This document shows, piece by piece, positions 14,349-25,014 of a DNA stretch of 64,000 nucleotides. Both the position numbers and the translations under genes were made by a program. Origin of the DNA: Echinostoma caproni. Taxonomy: Eukaryota; Platyhelminthes; Trematoda; Plagiorchiida; Echinostomatidae. Every line of letters starts with the position of its first letter. Position 1 is the first letter of the stretch. The DNA lies in NCBI GenBank assembly GCA_900618425.1, contig UZAN01039377.1, positions 39,543 to 103,542 on the forward strand, written 5' to 3'. The notes beneath the pieces are model-generated. The model had not been told where the DNA came from. It saw only the letters and a program-made list of their open reading frames with translations, and searched no databases.

Positions 14349-14616
14349 AACTGAATGGTATCGGTAAATGTCTTAGACACTGTGATGTCCAGAAGATGTA
14401 TCGGGAAACGAAGAAATATCAATTGTAGTCTCAGGATGCTGCTTTCAATGAGATAAAGTAATCGTAATTTCGCCAAAACTAAGTCAAATGATACAATATG
14501 GTTTATCGTTTTTGTCTCTGGAATTAAAACTAGCTAAAGTGTTTACAAATAGTGTATGCGAGTACCTATTTATTGAATACCCTCGTGATAACAGCACTAT
14601 GATAAATCTATCCAGG

Positions 14617-14678
14617 GAAGCACTGTTTCGACCTGGTTGGGTCTCATCAGCAGTGCGAATCCATCGACCGAACTGCGT
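14617..14678 (-). mobile_element. truncated hammerhead SINE copy (left member of inverted pair)
   Basis: On the minus strand this short piece carries the 3' part of the same SINE found at 14.8 and 40.3-40.9 kb: the GGTCGATGGATTCGCACTG segment and the start of the hammerhead. The ribozyme core retains CTGATGAG and GAAA (hammerhead region 14620-14656). It lacks eight bases between two CAG repeats, which removes the GTC cleavage triplet. It lies head-to-head with the + strand copy at 14790, separated by about 110 bases. Confidence 0.6.
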
Positions 14679-14789
14679 TTGTGAAAGTTTCCAACCGAGT
14701 CATACCTCGGAGGTTAGATGACCGAGGACCGATAATCGCAACAAGCTCGCATTGATGGGTTGTGCTATATCGTGTAAATTCGAAATAAA

Positions 14790-14950
14790 AAACGGTCTGA
14801 TCAGCTGCCCGGTGGCCTAGTGGGTAGCATCCTTGCAGTCTGCCCGTGAGGTTCCGGGTTCGATCCCCGGTTAGGTCGATGGATTAGCACTGCTGATGAG
14901 ACCCAACCAGGTCATAACAGCTGTCCAGTGCTTCCCAGTTTCTTAACTCA
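14790..14950 (+). mobile_element. tRNA-derived SINE carrying a hammerhead
   Basis: The order is: a conserved leader (acggtctgatcagctg), a tRNA-like head with box A GGTGGCCTAGTGGGTAG (from about 14811) and box B GGTTCGATCCC (14857-14867), then a hammerhead ribozyme (14887-14931), then a tail similar to that of the 40 kb copies. Such SINEs would be transcribed by RNA polymerase III and mobilised by a LINE reverse transcriptase. The organisation matches the Schistosoma Sm-alpha type (tRNA-like promoter plus hammerhead). The right end is not sharply defined; similarity to the 40 kb copies fades by about 14960. Confidence 0.7.
14887..14931 (+). ncRNA. hammerhead ribozyme, core-mutated copy
   Basis: Stem I is GCACTG (14887-14892) paired with CAGTGC (14926-14931). 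The core CTGATGA follows directly. Stem II is GACC/GGTC closing loop CAACCA. The conserved GAAA is replaced by ATAA. The minimal stem III is CAG/CTG with no real loop, followed by the GTC cleavage triplet (14923-14925). The tiny stem III is typical of SINE-borne hammerheads, which work best as dimers. The lost GAAA should make this copy inactive. Confidence 0.62.
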
Positions 14951-14994
14951 CGCCCCATTTACACGAGGAATTCATCATATAAACAAAGTTATCC

Positions 14995-17900
14995 AGGGTT
15001 AAAGGGTTTTTCCTGGCACTGTAAGTAAACTTTGGTCGCGCGCTAGCGTACGACCTGGCAAGGCTGGTTATCCCTATCCTGTGGGACAAAATTTTACTTC
15101 ATGAATCAGAGCTGAGTTCTTCTGACGACCAATTGTTCGCGGATTATTGAACACGACCAGACAGTATTATTGTCTCCTATGCAGAAGTTCCCAACGCGAA
15201 ATTGGAGTGCTTTTAGCAGTATGCAATTGACACCGAAGTTTGGAACTAAACTGGAAATACTACGCAGTACGCAACCATGGATTTGTTACAATCTGTGTGA
15301 CCGACCCCATTTGAGTACATTTACGAACGAGTTAAGCTGAATTGGCTAAAGCCGACTAGACAGTGTTATCCGTATTTCTGAGCATTCGAGGATACACCCG
15401 CTGACATAACAACACACTTGCCCAAATGACACAGTCAGACATAAATTCTGAAGAGCACTCCAAGCGATATTATTATTGGATATAAAGTGACGGACGATAA
15501 TACCGTTCAAAAGGATTGGTAATTTTTAAACAAAACCAGCATGCAGATACTTTTAAATGAAATGATCATTCAAGTTTTGTTTAGAAAATTCCTGCCGTAA
15601 AAATCACAATCATACCCATCTCATTGTAATGCCCGGAGAGTTCAGTTTACATGTTTATTTGTATTTGCACAACCTTTGTAAGTTGAGATTCCAGTTAAAA
15701 GGTGTAAACTGGTCGTCATACCGGAGATAATGTAGAAGTTTAGATAGATCCAATATGCTGCTGTGTAAAGAATGTCACCAAGGTTTGATTCATTCAATTA
15801 AAGATTAACATAATTCATTTATAATACGTTCTTTGTTGGTCAAGATGAAAGCCAGAGACGGTACAGTGGAGTTTTATAATTTTTTATTCCAGAGGGTAGG
15901 TACTAATAAGAGGAAGGAGTGGTCGAAGATTGATTGGAATAAATAGCGGTAATAAAATAAGGAGAAGCGGATCAAACTATGACTGTTTTAGATTTGCATC
16001 CTCCATCTGTCTATCACTTTAAACCAACCTTTATCCTATTTTGGATAATAGTTTCCAAATAATGAAATTATAATATTATGGACTAACGGAATATACAATG
16101 TAGCACAAACAAACGGATGCATGAACTTCGCTTAAACCTAAATTTAGCCAGCGCTGTGAATTTTTTTTGTTAGAAATGTGGTCATTCTGCTTTTATTAAA
16201 AATCTTTAAAGTGCGTGAAATCGCTAAGCAACGGTTTGGGGTTGATGTATGGGGCTGTGAACCGTCACATATATGAGAATAGTTGAGTAAACATAGTCAA
16301 TATCGGCTTTGATCATGACGGAGTTGAAACCTGTCCATTATAAACAGGACTCGTCCAGCCTATGCTCACATGACTGAATTGCGGCAGAAAAAACATCTGA
16401 TTTTAGTGATGAAGGTATGATGACCTTACTCATGAAATTCAGCAATGATATTTAAATTAATTTATTTGGTTCCAAAGCTCATTTTGACCTGAAGGTTACC
16501 GGGGTTGGTAAAAAGTCCAATTCCAATTTAGTGGATCCAACTGTCAACTAAGGATAGAAAAGTGATATGTGACTTACACTAAAACGATTATTTGCTTCAT
16601 TTAGTTGATTACTTATGTAAATTCTTTGTGCAAGTTGAACGGGGTTACCCTTGTACCAATTGCTTTACGAACACGTGATATCGGATGATATTTACCTCAT
16701 TTATAAACGGTAATCGGTAGTTTTATAACTTTTTGAAGTTTGTTTGCAATAGAAATTTCAAAATACCGTGCACAGTTAATTCTACCCTGAAAGACTCATC
16801 AAAAGTGCTCAAGGCTTTTAATCTATTGCCCGGACTCAAACAATGTTTTCTCTTCCTGTCCGAAAATGCGCATTCAAAAATCTGATACAAGAAATAGTAC
16901 GTACTGCTGATGCCATCCAATATGAGTGTGATTTTGTGAACTCAAGGATTTAATGCTCTGGCGGTTATTTATTTCGCTATTTCGCAGTAAAACCACTTGT
17001 TTTGTTGGACAAACTTTGACGCAGTAAATTCTTGTAGAACAAAAATAACGGATCAAATATATCGTTTTGTGCCATATTTGTAAAGTAGATGAAATTCACA
17101 TTTTTAGTTCAAAAAGTTACCGATTTTTCTAACTTTCCATTATCATATTTATTTTACAGCAAATAAAATACTCATTGATGTGCAAACTGCTTTCCTTTGT
17201 TATTCCATTATTTGAAATTGCTTTGCCCATTTCAACGCCTCGTTTCTGGAGTAAATGCAGTAATCCGCAAGCGACTGTAGATGAAAATCAACTTGCTTAG
17301 GTGTATGTATTCCACGAAATACTAATTCATGCGCGATTCTGCCTGTATCTCTTTGAATTTCAAGAATGAGACCTCTCCGATGTTGTTCTTTCCACAAATG
17401 GCCTTCTTCACAGTCACTTATCGTGAACTGTTTGACTAATCTTAAGAACCTTTATCGGAATACGATCAACTAAGTCCGTCTATTTCAGAATGTGCTTCCG
17501 GAATAATTAGTTTAGCCAGTTGTGTGCACAGCAGTAGACAGGAAATGATACAATTGCCTAACGATATATTGTGCACGATAAGATCAGATGTACCTCATTG
17601 GTTGTAGCGAACTTCCGTAAGTTTATTGCATTCCGTAGAATGATAATTTTGAACGAGACAAGAACATGTGAGGTGGAGTAAACTCACAAGGAATCCTGAT
17701 AGCTTTTAGTACTCATACGATAACTCTGAGTTTCTTGCATCTCTAGTTTTGCAATTCAATATGGGTTTTAACAACATTCCTTAATGTTGTTCCTTAGTGA
17801 TAAAATAATTGGAATTTTGGAGGTATTTGTGGAAATGACAAATGTTGTCCACATCCGTGTGCATTGCTTTTTTGGTCATTACAAGATATGCTCCATCAGT

Positions 17901-18150
17901 ATTGAAACCATAACAAGGAGGAATTGGGGTTAGATAAATGTGATTCTGAAACAGTTGGGGGTCGAACGTGAATAATTGAAAAACAACACAATTGAAAACC
18001 GTTTTCCGTCCCGCTGTATATGGTAGTTTGTGTACTGAAGACATACTCCGAAAGACTGCAAATATTGGGACTTTACTCATATCAATACCGCCGACTTTGG
18101 AGGGACTTAATCTTGGCATTTTAAATACTGCATCAACCCAACAACCCTTG
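14995..18150. other. no supported gene
   Basis: Nothing can be supported here. The first hundred bases (about 15000-15100) are somewhat GC-rich and may be the body of another repeat, with no identifiable family. Minus-strand frames near 16.8-17.0, 17.3 and 17.8-18.1 kb are isolated and within chance expectation. Confidence 0.4.
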
Positions 18151-18157
18151 CCATTCT

Positions 18158-18376
18158 ATGCTGACTTTATCTCATAATGATCACCTCAGGGGACATCCAC
18201 TAAAGGTGACGACCCAGAACAGCCACCTTGATTGCCGGCATCACTCATGTGCAGTCAAAGTGTGCGGCGTATGGAATTCTCTTCTATCGGATGCAGTGTG
18301 TGCTCCTACAGTTGAAGTATTTAAATTGCAACTTGATAAAGCATTGGAACATTTTAAATTTCAACATTCGTGAGTG
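18158..18376 (+). pseudogene. 3' end of a CR1/L2-type LINE reverse transcriptase
   Basis: A plus-strand frame of about 71 codons matches the extreme C-terminus of non-LTR retrotransposon polymerases. It has an LRGHPLKV segment, then VCGVWNSLLSDAVCAPTVE, then FKLQLDKALEHF before the stop. In these proteins the RGDL/RGH...R..WN.LP...V.A.S...FK..LD block closes the ORF. No reverse transcriptase core is present upstream, so this is a 5'-truncated dead copy. It is clearly related to the fragment at 28.66-28.86 kb, which ends in the same way. Confidence 0.6.
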
Positions 18377-18379
18377 ATC

Positions 18380-21300
18380 ATGCAAATTTCTATTATTATC
18401 ATTTTCTCTTTGTGAAGTTTTTCAAAATATTCTGAGAAAATCCTGTGGGGCATGATAAGCTTTAGATTTGTTAAAATCACCCATAGTATTGTGAATGATT
18501 TGGGTTCAACATTTAACCTAGAAAAATGGTTATTTATCTAACCATTCGTGAACTTTGGGATAATTCTCAGGTAATCTTGGTTTTAACGTCAATAGTTGCC
18601 CCAATCACAACCTGTGACCGATCATCCGTTACAGCTCACCTATTTACAAAATGTTCAGCTCTCAACCAGACTCGTATATTTGGGACCCTCCAGAGTCATA
18701 TTCCTGGCTTTTATTGACGCTCAGCTATATGGAACTTCGAAAATTCCTTCTGAGGATCAGATTACTAAACCCAACACTCGGGACTAGTGCGCCTTATCAA
18801 TTATTGAGGCCAAAATGAACGAGGACCAGATTTCCTTATAAAGTTTGACTTCGGGAATCAACTGTAGAGATAGGTAGTTTTATACCCTACTTTTCGTTGC
18901 TAACTCAGATGTGAAAATATATGTACTGGATAATCACCGATGGTCTGAAATAGTGAAATACATGTTTTTTATATTTTCTCATTCAAATGCAGGGTACAGA
19001 TGTTGGTGTTTAGAGTCAGTTGAGGAATAAGGAGAATAGAACTACGTTGTCCGGATACCAGCACTTGATTAACGCTCTTTGTTTGTTTACTTAAAACTCG
19101 TCGGTCTCTAGACGAAAAATGACACAGGGCCGACTGAAAAACGTAACCATAAATCCGCTTAAACATTTTGTGTGAGTGCACGCGCGTTGTGGTTTTGATT
19201 AGGGTTCATTCGTCAAATACCATGAATCTGCTTTGTTGATTTTCACAGCTGCACAAATTACCTAAAACTCCGATTGAAACGTAGCAGCATGACCTTGAAA
19301 GAGCTGACTTGGGTCAATTTGGTTTCCATATGCTATGAGTTACCTGCGATTTCATGATCATAGATTGATTGACTTTGTCTTTGCAGTTTGAGTGCTTCAC
19401 AACATCCAGGTCCCCATAAACATGGATATGTGTTCTGTCGTTAGTCGAGTCCGGTTATGATCTTTTGTATAGGTTTACATGCCACTGAAACTGCTGTACT
19501 CATATGTTAGTTACTCGTGAATACTTTGTTTCAATTCAATTTGGAAGCTATCCATTGGTTTTGCTATTTTAACTGTGATGTTTATTGCTATCCCGTTTAA
19601 TTTTCAGAGAACTTTTTCCAGTTTTGAACCATTTCTAACTTTAGATTTTCATATTGAGTGGGGCGTCAAGTGACGGGATCATTGACTAATCTGATTCTTG
19701 TAGTTGTACACATTTGTCCGCGGTATAGTCAACTTATTTCCGGTTTACAGCCCGCTTGTGTCGGAGGCATTGTTTGCAGAACTTGTTCAATCATTCGGTG
19801 ATAAGCAACATCTCTTGTTCTGTGAGACATCTTATGACGGCTTCCTTACTGCTCGGAAAGTATGAACGAGTCAGAATGTAATTCGAACTAAGTGATGAGA
19901 AAAATCAATTTAGTAACTCTGGTTTCCGCGCGCGTATGCTCATTGTCTTGGAACACATGAAAATTAGCTGAGACGGTCCTGAACGAACTATCCTTTCGAA
20001 AAATTGTTTTGCATGCAGCTGGGGNNNNTGGTGGTAACGTCACCAAATAATCATCCCGGGGATGTGTTTTCGAAACCCACCACCATCACCTGACTTTCCC
20101 TTTGTGTTGAATGGCAGACCATTGATTGGCCGCTTTCCCCTTCCTGAAAATTGTTGCTTTGTGTAATCGATAAAAGGAAGTAAAATGAAAAAAAGAGAAT
20201 GCAAGATATACAAGAAAAAGCCGATTTGTCTGGTAAATTCCCTCGAAAGGGTCCAGAAACAAATTACGCTGTGAAACGAAACGAACAGTCTTTAATCATG
20301 GATTGAAGCAACAAAAATGCTATAATAATGAAGAAAAATAAATAACGGCTGCAATGAGTATGCACCGTGAATACAAACGCGGTCTAAGGCCATTTGCATA
20401 TGCGTCCGATTGCATAGAAGTGTGAGGCGGAATTCTTTATCAGCTTTAAGTTAGCAAAATAGAAGGCACACTCCGGTGTCATTCGACCTGACTGCATATA
20501 TTGGGATTAAAGTTCAGTCCGGCTCTAAATAAGAGAATACGGAACGGCTAATGCGTTTGGCTCATCATTTATTCTAGTTATTCGAAGCTCATCTCACATT
20601 GTTGCTGGATTTACGGTGCTGAAAGTTTTTACTATTGGAAACGGATGATGAATAATAATAGCAATATTTTTTTGGCATTTTTAAATGATTTGCTAATTTT
20701 TGGAACATACAGTACTGACCGATTGTGATGCACTAAAGTATTTTCTTTATTATCAAATGGAGTTTCATTATATTTGTCACCTGTAATAATGCTTTAGGTA
20801 TGGATAATAATTTATATATTGTTCTAAAGAACAAAGGCAGACCAATCGACTGTTAGTGTACATAAACCTCACATCTTAATTATTATGAATGTTAATTTAT
20901 TGTGAATAAATACTGTTTCATTCTCTTTAAATAGCTCTAAACTCATCATGATCTAGGTCTACCACCGATAACGAAATGGGAGTAGCCACTACATTTTGAA
21001 TCATTCCATCTGCTGAGTATGAACGAATCATAAAACTCATGTCTATAAAGACTCGCCAAGGCTCATTTATCATTATTTTGAAAAAAAATTACCTCAGTAA
21101 AAAAGCTGTTGCCAATACGAACTGACAAGTTTTTCACAGGGACTCGTTGCTTCAGTTTTGACTAGACCTGTATGTTAACTTGGTTATTCAGTAGCTTGGA
21201 TGTGACGGCCGCTGGATTACATGTCCGGACCTACATACATGTGCACCTCTCCTACAAACAGCATATTACTTGTCACCTGCACCACACTGTCTGTGTCGCA

Positions 21301-21900
21301 TGTTCAACCACGTGCTTATGGGATTCAACTATGTACCTATCCACAGTCACGCGTATATGCTTGCGGATACGATGGCTGACTGTATTGGTCAAGCTACTGG
21401 TTGTGGGCGTATATTCTTAAATGTGATAAAAATCACCTCAGATTATTACCCTCTTCTGAATCGCTCCGTAGCTGGCTGTGTGAAACTGGTTTGGTGCGCT
21501 TTTAGCGCGTTTTCTCTGATACTTCGATCCGAAATACTTCGGCAATGAAAGTGGCACATCTCATAAACAAACTGAACCTCGGAGCTGATTTTCTGCGAAA
21601 TGGTTTCAGCACGTCTAACATAGACAATGAATGTAAAACGAGTGGAAGTTGAACATTTATTGACCGCATCGGAAGGAGCGACGAAGCTTTTTCTGGGTCA
21701 GAGTCATACCAAACTGGGATAATCAAATTATGATCATACCAATCGATTTCGGGCGAGGAGAACCAAAAGTGCGCATTTGAAAAATCCAGAATACAGGAAA
21801 GTAGATATAACCAATACAAGTATAGAAACAACTTTCATACTTTTAATTGTCATATCCGAACAACGTTGGGAGCGTATCGAAAAATCGATGCGCCATGTGA
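18380..21900. other. no supported gene
   Basis: No gene is supported. There are four ambiguous bases near 20025-20028 inside a GC-rich patch with a weak box B-like segment (about 20060-20090). A plus-strand frame pair at 21172-21548 and a 109-codon minus-strand frame at 21502-21831 (with a hydrophobic start) are recorded as chance-level candidates only. Confidence 0.35.
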
Positions 21901-21904
21901 TGTT

Positions 21905-22010
21905 TTATATTAGTTGTTGTTTTTGAAAACAGCGATGTCGGTACAGGTGAAAATAAGCCGACATTTCGATTACCGTGGGTAACCTTTATCAAGGCGATTT
22001 TACAATCGAA
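21905..22010 (+). repeat. PLE terminal inverted repeat, 3' side
   Basis: Read on the plus strand, this segment matches the reverse complement of 24908-25014. Shared stretches include TTTTGAAAAC, GTACAGGTGAAAATAAG versus GTACAGGTAAAAATAAG, and TAACCTTTATCA.GGCGATTTTAC. It lies just beyond the GIY-YIG domain. On the minus strand, the element's sense, it contains a hammerhead-like fold (see the findings). Confidence 0.75.
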
Positions 22011-22294
22011 TGAGTCAGGAACAGTTTGCCAACTAACCTCTGACGTATTGTGTCCGTGTCTATGTGTACGTCACTGATCCGGATCGGGCGTTGGGTACAT
22101 CCGTTTGTGCAATGTTTGCCTGTGGGAACGGGGTTATCTGAGGTGAAATCAGCCTTAGAAAGAGTGCTGGCAAGTGATGTTACCCCTGTCCAGATGCTCG
22201 AAACCCCTACCCCGTCGTTTCGGTTTACACACCCAGGATAGGCACTACTTGCCAAAGCCTCGGCGTATAGGCGCTCGGTGTTTGTTCGAAAACC

Positions 22295-22531
22295 TCATTG
22301 GAGAATTTTTGTGTTTTCATAGTCGATACAATGTCCTTCGACAATGGCATGAAGTGCGATTGCCCAATCTCGTTCGAGTTTGTTGAGGTGCGTGGCATTA
22401 GTGGGTCTCAATTTTTCTTTTCTTCGATATTCCGTGATTCTCACTCCAAGCTGTCTGCACGCTTGTCCGATGTATTCTGCTGACCAATCCTTGCACTTTA
22501 TCTTGTAAATGCAGTTGCTTTGGTCCTGCAT
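22295..22531 (-). pseudogene. GIY-YIG endonuclease domain of the PLE
   Basis: This is a 78-codon minus-strand frame ending in a stop. It shows CIYKIKCKDWSAEYIGQ, the PLE form of the GIY...YIG signature with a CxxC-like spacing preceding YIG. Then come CRQLGVRITEY (with the conserved Arg), a THLNKLERDWAIALHAIVEGH segment and DYENTKIL before the stop. In active PLEs this domain nicks target DNA. Its end at DYENTKILQ agrees with the usual end of the family, so the C-terminus is complete. It is separated from the reverse transcriptase by the assembly gap. Confidence 0.8.
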
Positions 22532-22644
22532 CTGAATTGGATCTTTGACCTTAGACAGTGTGTGTTGAGGTATGTTCTCTATCCGGAAGAAAACCCGGAT
22601 GTTTTAACTACCTAGGATATTTCTGATTGCCTGAGATGTCCCTG

Positions 22645-23068
22645 NNNNNNNNNNNNNNNNNNNNNNNNNNNNNNNNNNNNNNNNNNNNNNNNNNNNNNNN
22701 NNNNNNNNNNNNNNNNNNNNNNNNNNNNNNNNNNNNNNNNNNNNNNNNNNNNNNNNNNNNNNNNNNNNNNNNNNNNNNNNNNNNNNNNNNNNNNNNNNNN
22801 NNNNNNNNNNNNNNNNNNNNNNNNNNNNNNNNNNNNNNNNNNNNNNNNNNNNNNNNNNNNNNNNNNNNNNNNNNNNNNNNNNNNNNNNNNNNNNNNNNNN
22901 NNNNNNNNNNNNNNNNNNNNNNNNNNNNNNNNNNNNNNNNNNNNNNNNNNNNNNNNNNNNNNNNNNNNNNNNNNNNNNNNNNNNNNNNNNNNNNNNNNNN
23001 NNNNNNNNNNNNNNNNNNNNNNNNNNNNNNNNNNNNNNNNNNNNNNNNNNNNNNNNNNNNNNNNNNNN
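22645..23068. other. assembly gap (424 N)
   Basis: A run of 424 undetermined bases lies between the PLE reverse transcriptase thumb region and its GIY-YIG domain. Apparent open frames spanning it consist mainly of X and mean nothing. Confidence 0.99.
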
Positions 23069-24700
23069 TGTCCCCGATCTGTAGGGTATACCAGCAGATG
23101 CCAACCAATCTGTTGGATCCTTGCTTTTCGCGGTTGTTCTAGGTTTGCAAAGCTTGTGTCGTACAAACCGCTGTGGGTAGTTGTTGTCCTGGAGTACCCG
23201 GTTTAAGCGTCGCATTTCTACTTTTCGTGTTGTCTCCTTGGTGCAGAGGTTTTTAACTCTGTATACCAGTGACGAGATAAGTGAACGTCTTATGCATTGG
23301 GGAAGTGCGGAGTCAAAATTCAAATATCTGTCTGAGGGGGCTGGTTTTCTATGGATACCTGTTTGAAATGCATGAGATTCACTGATTTTCACACGACAAT
23401 CTAGAAAGTTGATGACTCTCTCTGGGTTCTCGGTTTCCGTCGTGAATCTTAGCGAGTTACACTGATTGTTCAAGCAATGAAGAAAATCTGTCGTTTGATC
23501 TGACTTGATGATTGCCAAAGTATCATCGACGAATCTGATGTATATACGAGATAGGTTCCTAAGTGCAATGAGGGCTTTGATTCTATAGAGTGCGTAAAAA
23601 GATTGGCAACAATTGGTGATACAGGGGAACCCATCACAACACCATTAGTCTGTTCGTACAATGTGTGTTTGAATGTAAAATATGCGGAAATGAGGCACAG
23701 TTCTACTCCATTAATAATTTCATGTGGGTTTAATGAACGACGTTCTGTTAAAGATGCGTCAGAGATCAATATAGAATGTAAGACAACTAAACTGTTTTTA
23801 ATGGAAATACTGGTGTACAAGGATACGATGTCAAAACTAACAGCAACTTCATCGCTTTGTAGTTCAGTAGTCTGTAGAATGCGGGCAAAATGAAAAGCAT
23901 CATTGACTTGACTCACCACAATTTTTTGATAAGGTTTTAAAAGACTGATGAGATACTTGACTAATCTGTAGTTTGCACACGGAGTATAGTCCACAATTGG
24001 GCGAATGGGTATACCGGGTTTGTGAACTTTTGGTAAGCCATAGAATCTTCCTGGTATATTCGTCTTTGGTGCCAAAGAGAACCACAGTGAATTGCCAAGC
24101 CTTTATTTTATGGTTGACAAAAATTTGCTGGTTTGAGCTCTGCTTTTGTTTAACATAGCATTCGCTTTGCTTCCATCGATGGTAATATAGGGTTCATTGT
24201 TCAGATGTTTGAGAACCTTGGCTTCATAGTCTGAGCTGTTCAAGATGATCGTGATGTTGCCTTTGTCTGCCTTCGTGTTGTGGATAGAGGAATCACGCCT
24301 CAAGGAGGAAAGAGCGTTTCTTTCTTCTGTTGATATGTTCGGAGAATTGGACTTCTAATTCTTAAGGACGTTAAATATTCCCAAGCGGACTTCATTGGTA
24401 TTTTCTTTTAAAAGCTTCGTTATTGCTTACTCTAGTGAAGGAACCACTCCTTGCATTCCTAGGGGTTTCCTCTCCAAATTGAAGTTCAGCCCCTTACGTA
24501 GGAGTTGTAACTCCGTTGATGTCAGTATTCTGTCAGAAAGATTTCTGACAAGGTTTTCAGGGTTTAGCACCTGATAGTGTCTTTGATTAGGTTTTGGCCC
24601 GGTTGCGGTTGAAGTCTTTTTCGCTAGTTCCATGTATTTGCGTAGCTGTCGACATTGACAAGATTTGAAAGCATGTTCCCTCCGTTGCTCGAGGATGATA
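23069..24700 (-). pseudogene. PLE reverse transcriptase
   Basis: Read on the minus strand, the PLE polymerase blocks appear in order: VRNLSDRILTSTELQLL (about 24530), NISTEERNALSSLRRD, KADKGN (about 24260), FYGLPKVHKPGIPIRPIVD (about 24040), motif A FDIVSLYTSI, motif B GVVMGSPVSPIVANLF (about 23620), and motif C RFVDDTLAII (about 23530). LNFDSALPQCIRRSLISSLV and FVRHKL follow before the gap. The catalytic Asp residues of motifs A and C are still present. In-frame stops and a frameshift between motifs B and C make the copy non-functional. The domain order and the LPKVHK..IP.RPI motif distinguish it from LINE polymerases. Confidence 0.85.
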
Positions 24701-24907
24701 CGAAGCTCTCACAGAATGCCTGATGGTAATAAGACATTGAGACTGTCGTCGAGATTTTTTATCCTGAAACATAATGAGCGTGTTTTTGTAGAGCAGTCAT
24801 GTACGCGTTGTCGTAGGAATGTGCGTGAGGCCGTTGTTGCCGCCTTTTGTGAGCGATCTGAGGTTTCGGGTGGTTTCACACGAAGTGATTTGGGAATAAT
24901 GTTTCTT

Positions 24908-25014
24908 TCGATCGTAAAATCGCCCTGATAAAGGTTACACAGGGTAACGGAAACGTCGTCTTATTTTTACCTGTACTGACAACGCTGTGTTTTCAAAATT
25001 GTAACTTATAATAA
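24908..25014 (-). repeat. PLE terminal inverted repeat, 5' side
   Basis: This is the partner of 21905-22010 in inverted orientation, at the element's 5' end. Its inner edge runs directly into the first coding-like codons of the element. On the plus strand it contains CTGATAA (24925-24931), a GTTAC/GTAAC stem, then GGAAACGTCGTC (24949-24960), which resembles a hammerhead core. Confidence 0.75.

Larger units (their letters stand above)
21905..25014 (-). mobile_element. Penelope-like retroelement (PLE) with terminal inverted repeats
   Basis: This element of about 3.1 kb is read on the minus strand. From its 5' end near 24.9 kb it shows a degenerate N-terminal part, the PLE-typical ELQLLRKGLNF and KADKGNITIIL blocks, a reverse transcriptase, and a C-terminal GIY-YIG endonuclease. 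Penelope-like elements use the GIY-YIG nuclease for target-primed insertion and are related to telomerase. The copy is dead: several in-frame stops (near 24427, 24340 and 24103), at least one frameshift near 23.55 kb, and a 424-base gap. Both ends carry the same repeat of about 105 bp in inverted orientation, which I take as the PLE terminal repeats. Confidence 0.86.

Noticed and set aside
20018..20105. Possible tRNA-like element around the four ambiguous bases
   Set aside because: It contains a TTTTCGAAACCC segment, but box A does not match and the N bases fall inside.
21502..21831. 109-codon minus-strand frame with a hydrophobic start
   Set aside because: It could resemble a signal peptide, but the rest is unremarkable and it overlaps plus-strand frames of equal quality.
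22604..23518. Long minus- and plus-strand frames of 166-304 codons
   Set aside because: They are made mostly of X from the 424-base gap. Only the flanking PLE part is real sequence.
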